From the NCBI GenBank assembly GCA_949893755.1, contig CATLCV010000029.1, forward strand, positions 1 to 36,759: a stretch of DNA of 36,759 nucleotides. Direction: 5' to 3'. Position numbers and translations under genes: made by a program. This DNA is from an uncultured Lachnospiraceae bacterium (GTDB lineage Bacteria > Bacillota > Clostridia > Lachnospirales > Lachnospiraceae). Below, one piece after another: positions 24,378 to 31,770 of this stretch. The notes under the pieces were generated by a model that was not told where the DNA came from, searched no databases, and saw nothing but the letters and a program-made list of their open reading frames with translations. Numbering within the stretch: the stretch's first letter is position 1; every line of letters starts with the position of its first letter.

Positions 24378-25659
24378 GAGTTTGGATGAGAAGACCAGGA
24401 AAAATCTGTTAGAGGACCTGCTCAAACGCAGTCCCAACAGCTATGGAGAGTATGAGGCCCGTGTGCAGGAGATTCTGGACACGGTCCGGGAGAAACAGGA
24501 TGAGGCTGTATTTGACTATACGAAAAAATTTGACGGGGCGGACATCCACCCGGGGAATATCCTGGTGACCGAGGAAGAGGTGCGGGAGGCTTACGCGCAG
24601 ATGGATGAAAATCTGCTGCGGATCATCCGCAGGGCGCTTGCCAATATTGAAACCTATCACCAGAAGCAGATGCAGTACAGCTGGTTTGACAGCAAGCCGG
24701 ACGGCACCATGCTGGGGCAGAAGGTCACGGCATTAAGACGGGTGGGCGTCTATGTGCCCGGAGGAAAGGCCGTGTATCCCTCCTCTGTGCTGATGAATAT
24801 TATGCCTGCGAAGGTGGCAGGCGTGGAAGAGATCATCATGGTGACGCCGCCGGGAAAAGACGGAAAGGTGAATCCCACTACATTGGTAGCCGCAAAGGAA
24901 GCCGGAGCAGCCGCGGTCTACAAGGTGGGCGGGGCACAGGCCATCGCGGCGCTGGCTTACGGAACCCAGAGCATTCCCAAGGTGGACAAGATCGTAGGTC
25001 CCGGCAATATCTATGTAGCGCTGGCGAAAAAGGCAGTATACGGGCATGTCAGCATTGACTCCATCGCGGGACCCAGCGAGATCCTGGTCCTGGCGGACGA
25101 GACGGCCAATCCCCGGTATGTGGCGGCGGACCTGTTGTCCCAGGCAGAGCATGACGAACTGGCTTCGGCGATCCTGGTGACCACCAGCAGGGAGCTGGCG
25201 GAACAGGTGTCCCGGGAGACAGACCGGTTTATCCGGGAGCTTTCCAGAGGGGAGATCATTCAAAAGTCTCTGGACAATTACGGACATATCCTGGTGGCCG
25301 ATACGATGGAGGATGCCATTGATGCGGCCAATGAGATCGCGTCCGAGCATCTGGAGATCATGACGGCGGATCCCTACCAGGTCATGACCAAGATCCGCAA
25401 CGCAGGGGCGATCTTTATCGGGGAATACAGCAGCGAACCGCTGGGAGACTATTTCGCAGGGCCGAACCATATCCTGCCGACCAACGGGACCGCCAAGTTT
25501 TTCTCCCCCCTGTCTGTAGATGATTTCCTGAAAAAATCCAGTATCATCGCCTATTCGCGGGAAGCGCTGGAAGAGGTGCACAGGGATATCGAGCAGTTTG
25601 CAGAGGCCGAGCAGCTGACGGCGCATGCCAATTCGATCCGGGTGCGGTTTGAAGATTAA
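24367..25659 (+). CDS. hisD: Histidinol dehydrogenase HisD
   Basis: Zinc-dependent enzyme oxidising L-histidinol to L-histidine through two NAD-linked steps, the last reactions of the pathway. Motifs include RVGVYVPGGKAVYPSSVLMN, KVDKIVGPGNIYVALAKK, GPSEILVLADE, the zinc-binding SQAEHDE, and LGDYFAGPNHILPTNG. At 430 residues it is full length. The ribosome binding site CAGGAGGAAAAAC lies inside the end of hisG. hisB follows after 14 bases. Confidence 0.98.
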   Translation: MRIESLDEKTRKNLLEDLLKRSPNSYGEYEARVQEILDTVREKQDEAVFDYTKKFDGADIHPGNILVTEEEVREAYAQMDENLLRIIRRALANIETYHQKQMQYSWFDSKPDGTMLGQKVTALRRVGVYVPGGKAVYPSSVLMNIMPAKVAGVEEIIMVTPPGKDGKVNPTTLVAAKEAGAAAVYKVGGAQAIAALAYGTQSIPKVDKIVGPGNIYVALAKKAVYGHVSIDSIAGPSEILVLADETANPRYVAADLLSQAEHDELASAILVTTSRELAEQVSRETDRFIRELSRGEIIQKSLDNYGHILVADTMEDAIDAANEIASEHLEIMTADPYQVMTKIRNAGAIFIGEYSSEPLGDYFAGPNHILPTNGTAKFFSPLSVDDFLKKSSIIAYSREALEEVHRDIEQFAEAEQLTAHANSIRVRFED

Positions 25660-25673
25660 AAGGAGGACTCCTT

Positions 25674-26264
25674 ATGAAAGAGCGGATGGGAACGTGTACG
25701 AGAAAAACAAAGGAGACGGAAATCGCTCTGTCCATCAATCTGGACGGACAGGGGAAGAACCGGATCGATACCGGGATCCCGTTTTTTGACCATATGCTTC
25801 ACGGATTTGCACGGCACGGGCTGTTTGACCTGGACGTACAGGTGAAGGGGGATCTGGAGGTGGACTGCCATCATACGGTGGAGGATACCGGGATCGTACT
25901 GGGGCAGGCCATTGCGGATGCGTTGGGGGATAAGGCAGGGATCAAGCGTTACGGCAGCTTTATCCTGCCCATGGATGAGGTGCTTGCCCTGTGTGCCGTG
26001 GATCTGTGCGGCCGTCCGTATTTTAGATATGACGCGGAATTTACGGCGGAACGGCTGGGGGGACTGGATACGGAGATGGTGCGGGAGTTCTTTTATGCCG
26101 TTTCCTACAGCGCGGCCATGAACCTGCATCTGAAAATTCTGGATTCCGGAAATAACCATCATATGGCGGAGGCGCTGTTCAAGGCATTCGGAAAGGCACT
26201 GGACGCGGCGACCATGGCGGAGCCCAGGATGGAGGGTGTCTGGTCCACAAAGGGCAGCCTGTAG
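25674..26264 (+). CDS. hisB: Imidazoleglycerol-phosphate dehydratase HisB
   Basis: Dehydrates imidazole glycerol phosphate to imidazole acetol phosphate. This is the monofunctional form, 196 residues, without a histidinol phosphatase domain. The paired metal-binding motifs are clear: the first DCHHTVEDTGI, the second NNHHMAEALFKAFGKAL, plus DTGIPFFDHMLHGFARHG. AAGGAGGACTCCTT precedes the ATG. The next enzyme in the pathway, HisC, is not encoded here. Confidence 0.98.
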   Translation: MKERMGTCTRKTKETEIALSINLDGQGKNRIDTGIPFFDHMLHGFARHGLFDLDVQVKGDLEVDCHHTVEDTGIVLGQAIADALGDKAGIKRYGSFILPMDEVLALCAVDLCGRPYFRYDAEFTAERLGGLDTEMVREFFYAVSYSAAMNLHLKILDSGNNHHMAEALFKAFGKALDAATMAEPRMEGVWSTKGSL

Positions 26265-26329
26265 CGATATTGTGCGCCAGATAAATCTGCAGGATCTGGC
26301 TTCGAAAAATAGATGAAGGAGAAAAGAAT

Positions 26330-27613
26330 ATGAGTTATAAACGGTTAACGCCATGCATTCTGATCGACGGCGCCAAGGCTGTCCGGTGGTTTGACGATAA
26401 GACCGTGGTATCAGATGATGTGGTTTCCCTTGCAAAGCATTACGGCGAGCGGGGGGCGGATGAACTGATCGTATTCGATCTGTCCAATTCGGATGAAAAT
26501 CATGAAGAAGCGATCGACCTGATGAAAAAGATCAACCGGGTCATCAGCATCCCCATGGTGGCAGGCGGCAATATCCGCCGCCAGGAGGATGTGAAAAAGA
26601 TCCTGTATGCGGGTGCGAAGCGGGCTCTTTTGAACCTGTCCAAACCCGGAACCTTAAAGCTTCTGGAAGAGGCGGCGCTGCGGTATGGAAAGGAACGGAT
26701 TGCCGTATCGCTGAATGATTTTGACGCGTTGTTCAAGCACCAGCATCAGATCGAGGAGTATTCCACGGAAATGATATTCATGCACAGGCTGGATCTCAAT
26801 TCCGTTGTCAATATTACAGAGATCCCCTGTGTGGTCGTAACGGACACCATGGAGCAGAACGAGATCTTAAAAATCCTGAAATCCGATGGGGTCAAGGGTG
26901 TTTCCGGCCTCTTCATCAGCCAGAAGGATATGGACTTTGACGCCTTTAAAAATGTCTGTCTGGACGAAGGAATCCGGATGACTTCTTTTGAGAGCATTAT
27001 GGATTTTGCGGAATTTAAGCTGAATTCCGAAGGACTCATCCCGGTGATCGTCCAGGATTACAAGACCAATGAAGTGCTCATGCTGGCTTACATGAATGAG
27101 GATGCGTTCGAGCATACCATCAAGACGGGCAAGATGACCTACTACAGCAGGAGCCGTCAGGAACGCTGGGTGAAAGGGGAGACCTCCGGGCACTACCAGT
27201 ATGTGAAGATGCTGACCGTGGACTGCGACAAGGACACGCTGCTGGCAAAGGTGGAGCAGATCGGCGCGGCCTGCCATACCGGGAACCGGACCTGCTTTTA
27301 CCAGCCCATCGCGGGAAATGATTTTGACGCCAAGAATCCCCTTCAGGTCTTCGAGTCTGTGTATAAGACGATCGTAGACCGGAAGCAGAATCCCAAGGAA
27401 GGGTCTTATACCAATTATCTGTTTGATAAAGGAATTGATAAGATCCTGAAAAAAGTAGGAGAGGAAGCGACAGAGATCGTGATTGCCTCCAAGAACCCCA
27501 ATCCGGAGGAGATCAAGTATGAGGTCTCGGATTTTATGTACCATCTTATGGTATTGATGGTGGAACGGGGGATCACATGGGAAGATATCACAAAGGAGCT
27601 GTCAGACCGGTAA
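26330..27613 (+). CDS. hisIE: HisIE with an N-terminal degenerate HisA/HisF-like barrel
   Basis: The C-terminal half is a complete bifunctional HisIE. A phosphoribosyl-AMP cyclohydrolase domain (about 235-340) has WVKGETSGHYQ, metal residues Asp298/300/302 in DCDKD, and Cys315/Cys322. A phosphoribosyl-ATP pyrophosphatase domain (about 345-427) has GEEATE and the late VSDFMYHL. Residues 1-230 form an extra domain with the strand pattern of a HisA/HisF (beta-alpha)8 barrel: KRLTPCI at the start, GADELIVFDLS, IPMVAGGNI and YAGAKRALLNL. The Asp expected after the first strand is replaced by Leu11, and that after strand 5 appears as Asn129, so barrel catalysis is doubtful. The ribosome binding site is AAGGAGAAAAGAAT. 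It closes the his operon. Confidence 0.92.
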   Translation: MSYKRLTPCILIDGAKAVRWFDDKTVVSDDVVSLAKHYGERGADELIVFDLSNSDENHEEAIDLMKKINRVISIPMVAGGNIRRQEDVKKILYAGAKRALLNLSKPGTLKLLEEAALRYGKERIAVSLNDFDALFKHQHQIEEYSTEMIFMHRLDLNSVVNITEIPCVVVTDTMEQNEILKILKSDGVKGVSGLFISQKDMDFDAFKNVCLDEGIRMTSFESIMDFAEFKLNSEGLIPVIVQDYKTNEVLMLAYMNEDAFEHTIKTGKMTYYSRSRQERWVKGETSGHYQYVKMLTVDCDKDTLLAKVEQIGAACHTGNRTCFYQPIAGNDFDAKNPLQVFESVYKTIVDRKQNPKEGSYTNYLFDKGIDKILKKVGEEATEIVIASKNPNPEEIKYEVSDFMYHLMVLMVERGITWEDITKELSDR

Positions 27614-27620
27614 AAAAGTC

Positions 27621-27649
27621 TTGAAATTTAAAAATTTTTATGGTAGTAT
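27621..27649 (+). promoter_or_regulatory. Sigma-A-type promoter of the cobalamin operon
   Basis: -35 TTGAAA (27621-27626), a 17-bp A/T-rich spacer and -10 TAGTAT (27644-27649). It begins 8 bases after the hisIE stop and about 87 bases before the riboswitch aptamer. No convincing his-operon terminator intervenes, so read-through is possible. Confidence 0.6.
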
Positions 27650-27735
27650 GGTGTGAATTGAATATGGAGCAGTCAGGTGTCAGAGCAATCCATGCAAATG
27701 AATGAGCAGGTTGAAGGTTCTTTGGAGCGTCAGCC

Positions 27736-27902
27736 GTACAGCTTTTATCAATGGATTTACTCTGGTGAAAAGGGAAACAGGTGAGAATCCTGTACGAACT
27801 CGTCACCGTAATTAGGGAGCAGAAGCCAATATATCACTGGGAAACTGGGAAGATGGCGGATGCAGTGATCTTTAAGCCGGGAGACCTGCCTGAATGCTGT
27901 AC
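27736..27902 (+). promoter_or_regulatory. Cobalamin riboswitch aptamer
   Basis: A B12-sensing RNA leader. The outer P1 stem pairs GTACAGC (27736-27742) with GCTGTAC (27896-27902). Inside are the conserved GGGAAACAGGTGAGAATCCT region, the central ACTGGGAAACTGGGAAG segment, and the hallmark B12 box AGCCGGGAGACCTGCC (27875-27890). It heads an operon of corrinoid uptake and cobamide assembly genes, the standard target. Cobalamin binding would be expected to lower expression through the terminator at 27998-28030. Confidence 0.93.
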
Positions 27903-27932
27903 AGAAACGATTGTTTCAGACCACGAGTAACT

Positions 27933-28002
27933 GGTTGTACGTTTGAATATATGGAAAATGCGTTTCCTTTGCTTTTTTGTATGTTTATTTTGTGTACAAA
28001 CC
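27933..28002 (+). promoter_or_regulatory. Candidate antiterminator pairing of the riboswitch
   Basis: GGTTGTAC (27933-27940) can pair with GTACAAACC (27994-28002) with one bulged A. The second strand overlaps the left arm of the downstream terminator, so the two structures are mutually exclusive. A small GAAAC/GTTTC hairpin (27904-27917) lies between the aptamer and this element. Confidence 0.5.
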
Positions 28003-28030
28003 CTTTACCCGTATAGGCAGAGGGTTTTTT
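27998..28030 (+). terminator. Intrinsic terminator, expression platform of the cobalamin riboswitch
   Basis: AAACCCTTT (27998-28006) pairs with AGAGGGTTT (28019-28027) over 9 bp with one G-T pair; the T-run extends to 28030. It lies about 95 bases after the aptamer and 220 bases before the first gene, typical of premature transcription termination control. Confidence 0.85.
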
Positions 28031-28250
28031 ATTTCCGCGGGGCATTTTGCAGCTGCCTGGGCTTGTGCTGCCTGAAACTGGTTTCTGACGTACCTATTTC
28101 ATTATAAGGCAATGATTCAGACCAGCAGGCCGCAGACCCAGCCTTTCGATTTACATATGCAGGCGCGGGCTCCGCAAACAAAATATTTTATTACTGCTGT
28201 GTTGAGTCAATGCAAACAAAACAATGGCAGGTTATGCCGAAGGAGGACAT
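28031..28250 (+). other. 220-base leader between terminator and cbiK with no recognised element
   Basis: No gene is supported here. The stretch contains a repeated TGCCTG word (GCTGCCTGGG and GCTGCCTGAA) and a GCAGC/GCTGC pair around 28050, but no clear second terminator or B12 box. It ends in the AAGGAGGACAT ribosome binding site. Open frames across it are in the wrong phase for cbiK or lack a ribosome binding site. Confidence 0.5.
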
Positions 28251-29501
28251 ATGAAAAAAAGAACAGCAGTAGTATTTATGGCAGCACTGGCAGGAGCATT
28301 GTGGGTAACAGGATGCGGAAACGGCAATGGAACATCCCAGGAGGATTCCGTGGAAGTGAGCGGCGAAGCCGAAGACGGCGCACAGGCTGAGGAAGACGGA
28401 GCCGCAGATGCCAAAACAGATCAAAAAACAGATCAGGAGGCTGCGGATGAAGCGGCGGCGCTGATCGACGCGATCTATGTGCAGGAACGGACCGAGGAGA
28501 CGGACAGCCAGTGCGCGGCGGCGAAGGACGCATGGGACGCTCTGACAGACGCCCAGAAAGAGCTGGTAGAGGGAGAAAATGCGGATCCGGATTATTTTGG
28601 AAGAGATACCGGAGACGCGTCGAAGGACGATCCCCGCAACCAGGATGAGATCGGTGAGAATGAAATCCTTGCAGTCAGCTTCGGTACATCCTTCAATGAC
28701 AGCCGTGCTGCAGACATCAAGGGGATTGAGGACGCACTGCAGGAGGCATATCCGGACTGGTCCGTAAGAAGGGCATTCACAGCACAGAACATTATCAACC
28801 ATATCCAGGCCAGAGACGGAGAATACATTGACAACGTGGAACAGGCGCTGGAGCGCGCGGCAGCAAACGGGGTCAAGAATCTTGTGATCCAGCCCACCCA
28901 TCTGATGCGCGGCGCGGAGTATGACGAATTGATGGAAGCAGTGGAAGCATATCAGGATCAGTTTGAAACCGTGAAAACTGCGGAGCCGCTTCTGGGAGAG
29001 GTGGGAACGGACGCTTCCGTGATCAATGAGGATAAAGCTGCCGTGGCGGAGGCAGTTACCGGGGAAGCATGTAAGGACGCAGGCTACGACAGCCCGAATG
29101 CCGCAAAGGAGGACGGTACGGCCTTTGTATTCCTGGGACACGGTACCTCCCATACAGCCAAGGTATCTTACAGCCAGATGCAGACACAGATGTCGGAGCT
29201 TGGATATGACAATGTATTCATCGGAACAGTGGAAGGCGAACCGGAAGAGACCGCATGCGATGCAGTGGTGGAAGCAGTGTCAGAGGCCGGCTATAAGAAG
29301 GTGGTTCTCAGACCGCTCATGGTCGTGGCCGGAGACCATGCCAACAATGATATGGCCGGGGAAGAGGAAGATTCCTGGCTGAGCATGTTTCAGGCATCGG
29401 GAAAATTTGACAGCGTGGATGTACAGGTTACAGGTCTTGGACAGATCGAAGCGATCCAGAAGCTGTATGTGCAGCATACCGCAGACGTGATCGGCCAGTA
29501 G
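28251..29501 (+). CDS. cbiK: Exported CbiK-type sirohydrochlorin cobaltochelatase lipoprotein
   Basis: A CbiK-family chelatase, which in the cytoplasm inserts Co2+ into sirohydrochlorin. This one carries a lipoprotein signal peptide (MKKRTAVVFM start, lipobox VTGC with Cys22), so it should be anchored outside the membrane. An acidic linker (about 29-63) and a helical segment follow (about 65-108, with KDAWDALTDAQKELVEG, as in many Clostridia surface proteins). The chelatase domain spans about 138-416: SFGTSFNDSR, QPTHLMRG (His217), FLGHGTSH (His297, His301) and MVVAGDHANNDMAG (His363). His297 and His363 match the two active-site histidines of Salmonella CbiK as I remember them. Start fixed by AAGGAGGACAT. 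An exported form cannot serve cytoplasmic corrin synthesis, so metal removal or insertion, or corrinoid/heme binding at the surface, is more plausible. Confidence 0.9.
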   Translation: MKKRTAVVFMAALAGALWVTGCGNGNGTSQEDSVEVSGEAEDGAQAEEDGAADAKTDQKTDQEAADEAAALIDAIYVQERTEETDSQCAAAKDAWDALTDAQKELVEGENADPDYFGRDTGDASKDDPRNQDEIGENEILAVSFGTSFNDSRAADIKGIEDALQEAYPDWSVRRAFTAQNIINHIQARDGEYIDNVEQALERAAANGVKNLVIQPTHLMRGAEYDELMEAVEAYQDQFETVKTAEPLLGEVGTDASVINEDKAAVAEAVTGEACKDAGYDSPNAAKEDGTAFVFLGHGTSHTAKVSYSQMQTQMSELGYDNVFIGTVEGEPEETACDAVVEAVSEAGYKKVVLRPLMVVAGDHANNDMAGEEEDSWLSMFQASGKFDSVDVQVTGLGQIEAIQKLYVQHTADVIGQ

Positions 29502-29592
29502 TGTAAAAAGTAACATACGAAAAAATGTCAGCTGTACGGTTGGATGCACCAGGAAGTCTCTGGCCTGCAGTAGAAATAGCAGAGGGAATACG

Positions 29593-30492
29593 ATGATGAA
29601 AAAATGGAACCTGATAGTTGGCGCATTATTGCTGGCGGTCTCACTGACCGCCGGCTGCGCAGGAGAAAGCAGCACGCAGAAGACGGCTGCACAGGAGAAC
29701 AGCGGGGAAACGAAAGTATCTCCTGACTCGGAACCTGCATCGGAGGATACGGATTCCGAAAAGGAGGCAGAGCTTCCGGACGGAATCTATACGGCGGAGT
29801 TTGATACGGACAGCAGCATGTTCCAGGTAAATGAAGCATGTGACGGCAAGGGAACCCTCACCGTCGAGAATGGGGAAATGATCTTACATATCTCCCTGAT
29901 GTCAAAAAAGATCTTAAATCTGTTTCCCGGACTTGCCGAAGACGCGGCAAAGGAGGGGGCCGAACTTTTGATTCCGACGGAGGATACGGTGACCTACAGC
30001 GACGGCATGACCGAGGAGGTGTACGGCTTTGACGTGCCGGTCCCGGCCCTGGATGAGGAGTTTGACCTGGCGCTGATCGGAACAAAAGGAAAATGGTACG
30101 ACCATAAGGTGCGTGTTTCCAATCCGGAGCCCCAGGCGGACGGAGCAGACGGAGAAAAGGCTCTGCAATGGGAGGACGGCAGCTATACCGCAGAGCTTTC
30201 TTTTGAGGGAGGAAGCGGAAAGGCCAGGATCTTGTCTCCCGCCGAGATCCACATCTCACAGGGGGCTGCGACCGCGGTCGTACAATGGAGCAGTCCCAAC
30301 TATGACTATATGATCGTTGGCGGGGAAAAATATCTGCCGGTCAATACGGAAGGAGATTCTGTTTTTGAAATACCGGTGCCTGCCTTTGACGAGCCGGTTG
30401 ATGTGATCGGCGATACGGTGGCTATGAGCACGCCCCACGAGATCGAGTATACGCTGACCTTTCATTCGGATACCATGAAGGCAGCAGAATAA
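29593..30492 (+). CDS. Lipoprotein with two copies of an unrecognised beta-rich domain
   Basis: A 299-residue predicted lipoprotein: signal peptide with lipobox LTAGC (Cys22), an acidic Ser/Glu/Asp linker (about 24-60), then two related domains (about 62-177 and 194-292). Both begin DGxYTAE and both contain a VPVPAxDE motif near the end, direct evidence of an internal duplication. The second has SPNYDYMIVGGEKYLPVN, a Tyr-rich strand. The overall pattern recalls small surface beta-sandwich ligand-binding domains such as NEAT, but I cannot assign that family. Position between cbiK and a BtuF-like gene under a cobalamin riboswitch suggests corrinoid or tetrapyrrole capture. ATG at 29593 or 29596 after AGAGGGAATACG. 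Confidence 0.8.
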   Translation: MMKKWNLIVGALLLAVSLTAGCAGESSTQKTAAQENSGETKVSPDSEPASEDTDSEKEAELPDGIYTAEFDTDSSMFQVNEACDGKGTLTVENGEMILHISLMSKKILNLFPGLAEDAAKEGAELLIPTEDTVTYSDGMTEEVYGFDVPVPALDEEFDLALIGTKGKWYDHKVRVSNPEPQADGADGEKALQWEDGSYTAELSFEGGSGKARILSPAEIHISQGAATAVVQWSSPNYDYMIVGGEKYLPVNTEGDSVFEIPVPAFDEPVDVIGDTVAMSTPHEIEYTLTFHSDTMKAAE

Positions 30493-30504
30493 GGAGCACT
30501 GAAA

Positions 30505-31686
30505 ATGAGAGGAAGAAAGAGGACGATCATCGCAATATGCCTGCTTTTACTGGGCGCGCCAGGGCTGCAGGGCTGCGGCGGCCCTTCCTCTGATCAGCCG
30601 GATTCCGGGAATACGGACAGCCTGCCGCAGGACAGCCGAAAAGGAGAGCCGCTCGTCTATGAAAGCAGTATGGAGCTCCAATATGCCGAAAATTTTACGG
30701 TAGACTATTATGAAGGGGGCTATACGATCCTGACAACTGTCATGGACGGACAGCGGTTCCTGGTTGTTCCGGAGGAACAGTCCATACCGGAAGATCTGGA
30801 GGAGGATCTTATCGTATTGCAGCGCCCGGTGGAAGAAATCTATCTGGTAGCGTCGGCTGTCATGGATATGTTCAGTGAGCTGGATGCTCTGGACGCGATC
30901 TCTTTTTCCGGGCAGAAGGAAGAAAACTGGTATGTGCAAAAAGCCAGGGAAGCCATGGCCAGGGGAGAGCTCTTATATGCGGGAAAATACAGCAAACCGG
31001 ATTATGAGCTGCTTGTCTCAGAGGGCTGCGGGCTTGCCATAGAAAACCGGATGATCTCCCATTCGCCGGAGGTCGTCGAAAAGCTGGAGGACTTCGAGAT
31101 CCCTGTTATGATCGAATATTCCAGTTATGAGCCGCATCCCCTGGGAAGAGTGGAATGGGTTCGGTTTTTCGGAGCCCTGCTTGGAAAGGAAGCAGAGGCG
31201 GATCGGATCTTCGAAGAACAGGCGGCGGTTTTAAAGGAGATGGAGGCAGACCAACAGACAGGACAGACGGTTGCGTTTTTTTTCATGACGTCAAATGGTC
31301 TGGTGCAGGTGCGTCAATCCTCCGATTATGTGCCCAAAATGATCGAGCTTGCAGGCGGAGCCTATATTTTTGAACGGCTCGGTGGTCCGGAGACGAAGCG
31401 CTCGACGTTGAACCTGCAGGCTGAGGAGTTTTACAACAGCGCGAAGGACGCGGATTTTCTGATCTACAACAGCTCCATTGACGGCGGCGTGTCAAGCAAA
31501 GCCGAGCTTCTGGAGAAATGCGGGTTTCTGGAAGATTTTCAGGCGGTGCAGGATGGAAATATCTGGTGCACGACAAATGATATGTACCAGCAGTCTTTAT
31601 CCATCGGGGATTTTATAAAAGATCTCCATACCATGCTGACAGGCGGGGAGGAAGACACGATGCATTACCTGTTTCGTCTGGAATAA
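30505..31686 (+). CDS. BtuF-like ABC transporter substrate-binding lipoprotein
   Basis: A solute-binding protein of the class III (BtuF/FhuD/FepB, Peripla_BP_2) type, 393 residues. The lipobox is LQGCG (Cys24), followed by a 25-residue Ser/Asp-rich linker. The binding fold has SVAMDMF-like and ALDAISFSG segments. The middle contains VMIEYSSYEPHPLGRVEWVRFFGALLGKE, the interdomain helix of this family, then AGGAYIFERLGG. With the permease and ATPase downstream it should form a complete importer. The operon's riboswitch points to cobalamin, cobinamide or a related corrinoid rather than a siderophore. It is somewhat longer than typical BtuF. The AAGGAGC ribosome binding site lies right after the previous stop. 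Confidence 0.85.
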   Translation: MRGRKRTIIAICLLLLGAPGLQGCGGPSSDQPDSGNTDSLPQDSRKGEPLVYESSMELQYAENFTVDYYEGGYTILTTVMDGQRFLVVPEEQSIPEDLEEDLIVLQRPVEEIYLVASAVMDMFSELDALDAISFSGQKEENWYVQKAREAMARGELLYAGKYSKPDYELLVSEGCGLAIENRMISHSPEVVEKLEDFEIPVMIEYSSYEPHPLGRVEWVRFFGALLGKEAEADRIFEEQAAVLKEMEADQQTGQTVAFFFMTSNGLVQVRQSSDYVPKMIELAGGAYIFERLGGPETKRSTLNLQAEEFYNSAKDADFLIYNSSIDGGVSSKAELLEKCGFLEDFQAVQDGNIWCTTNDMYQQSLSIGDFIKDLHTMLTGGEEDTMHYLFRLE

Positions 31687-31770
31687 GGAACTGTGAAAGA
31701 ACTTGTGAGGTTTTCAGGGACTGTAAAAAAAGAACGGCTGCAGTTCCAGAAAAGAAAGGGGATGCGTACA

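Noticed and set aside
28191-29153. 320-codon minus-strand frame opposite cbiK
   Set aside because: Cys/His-rich reading of the complementary strand of a clear gene; no family resemblance.
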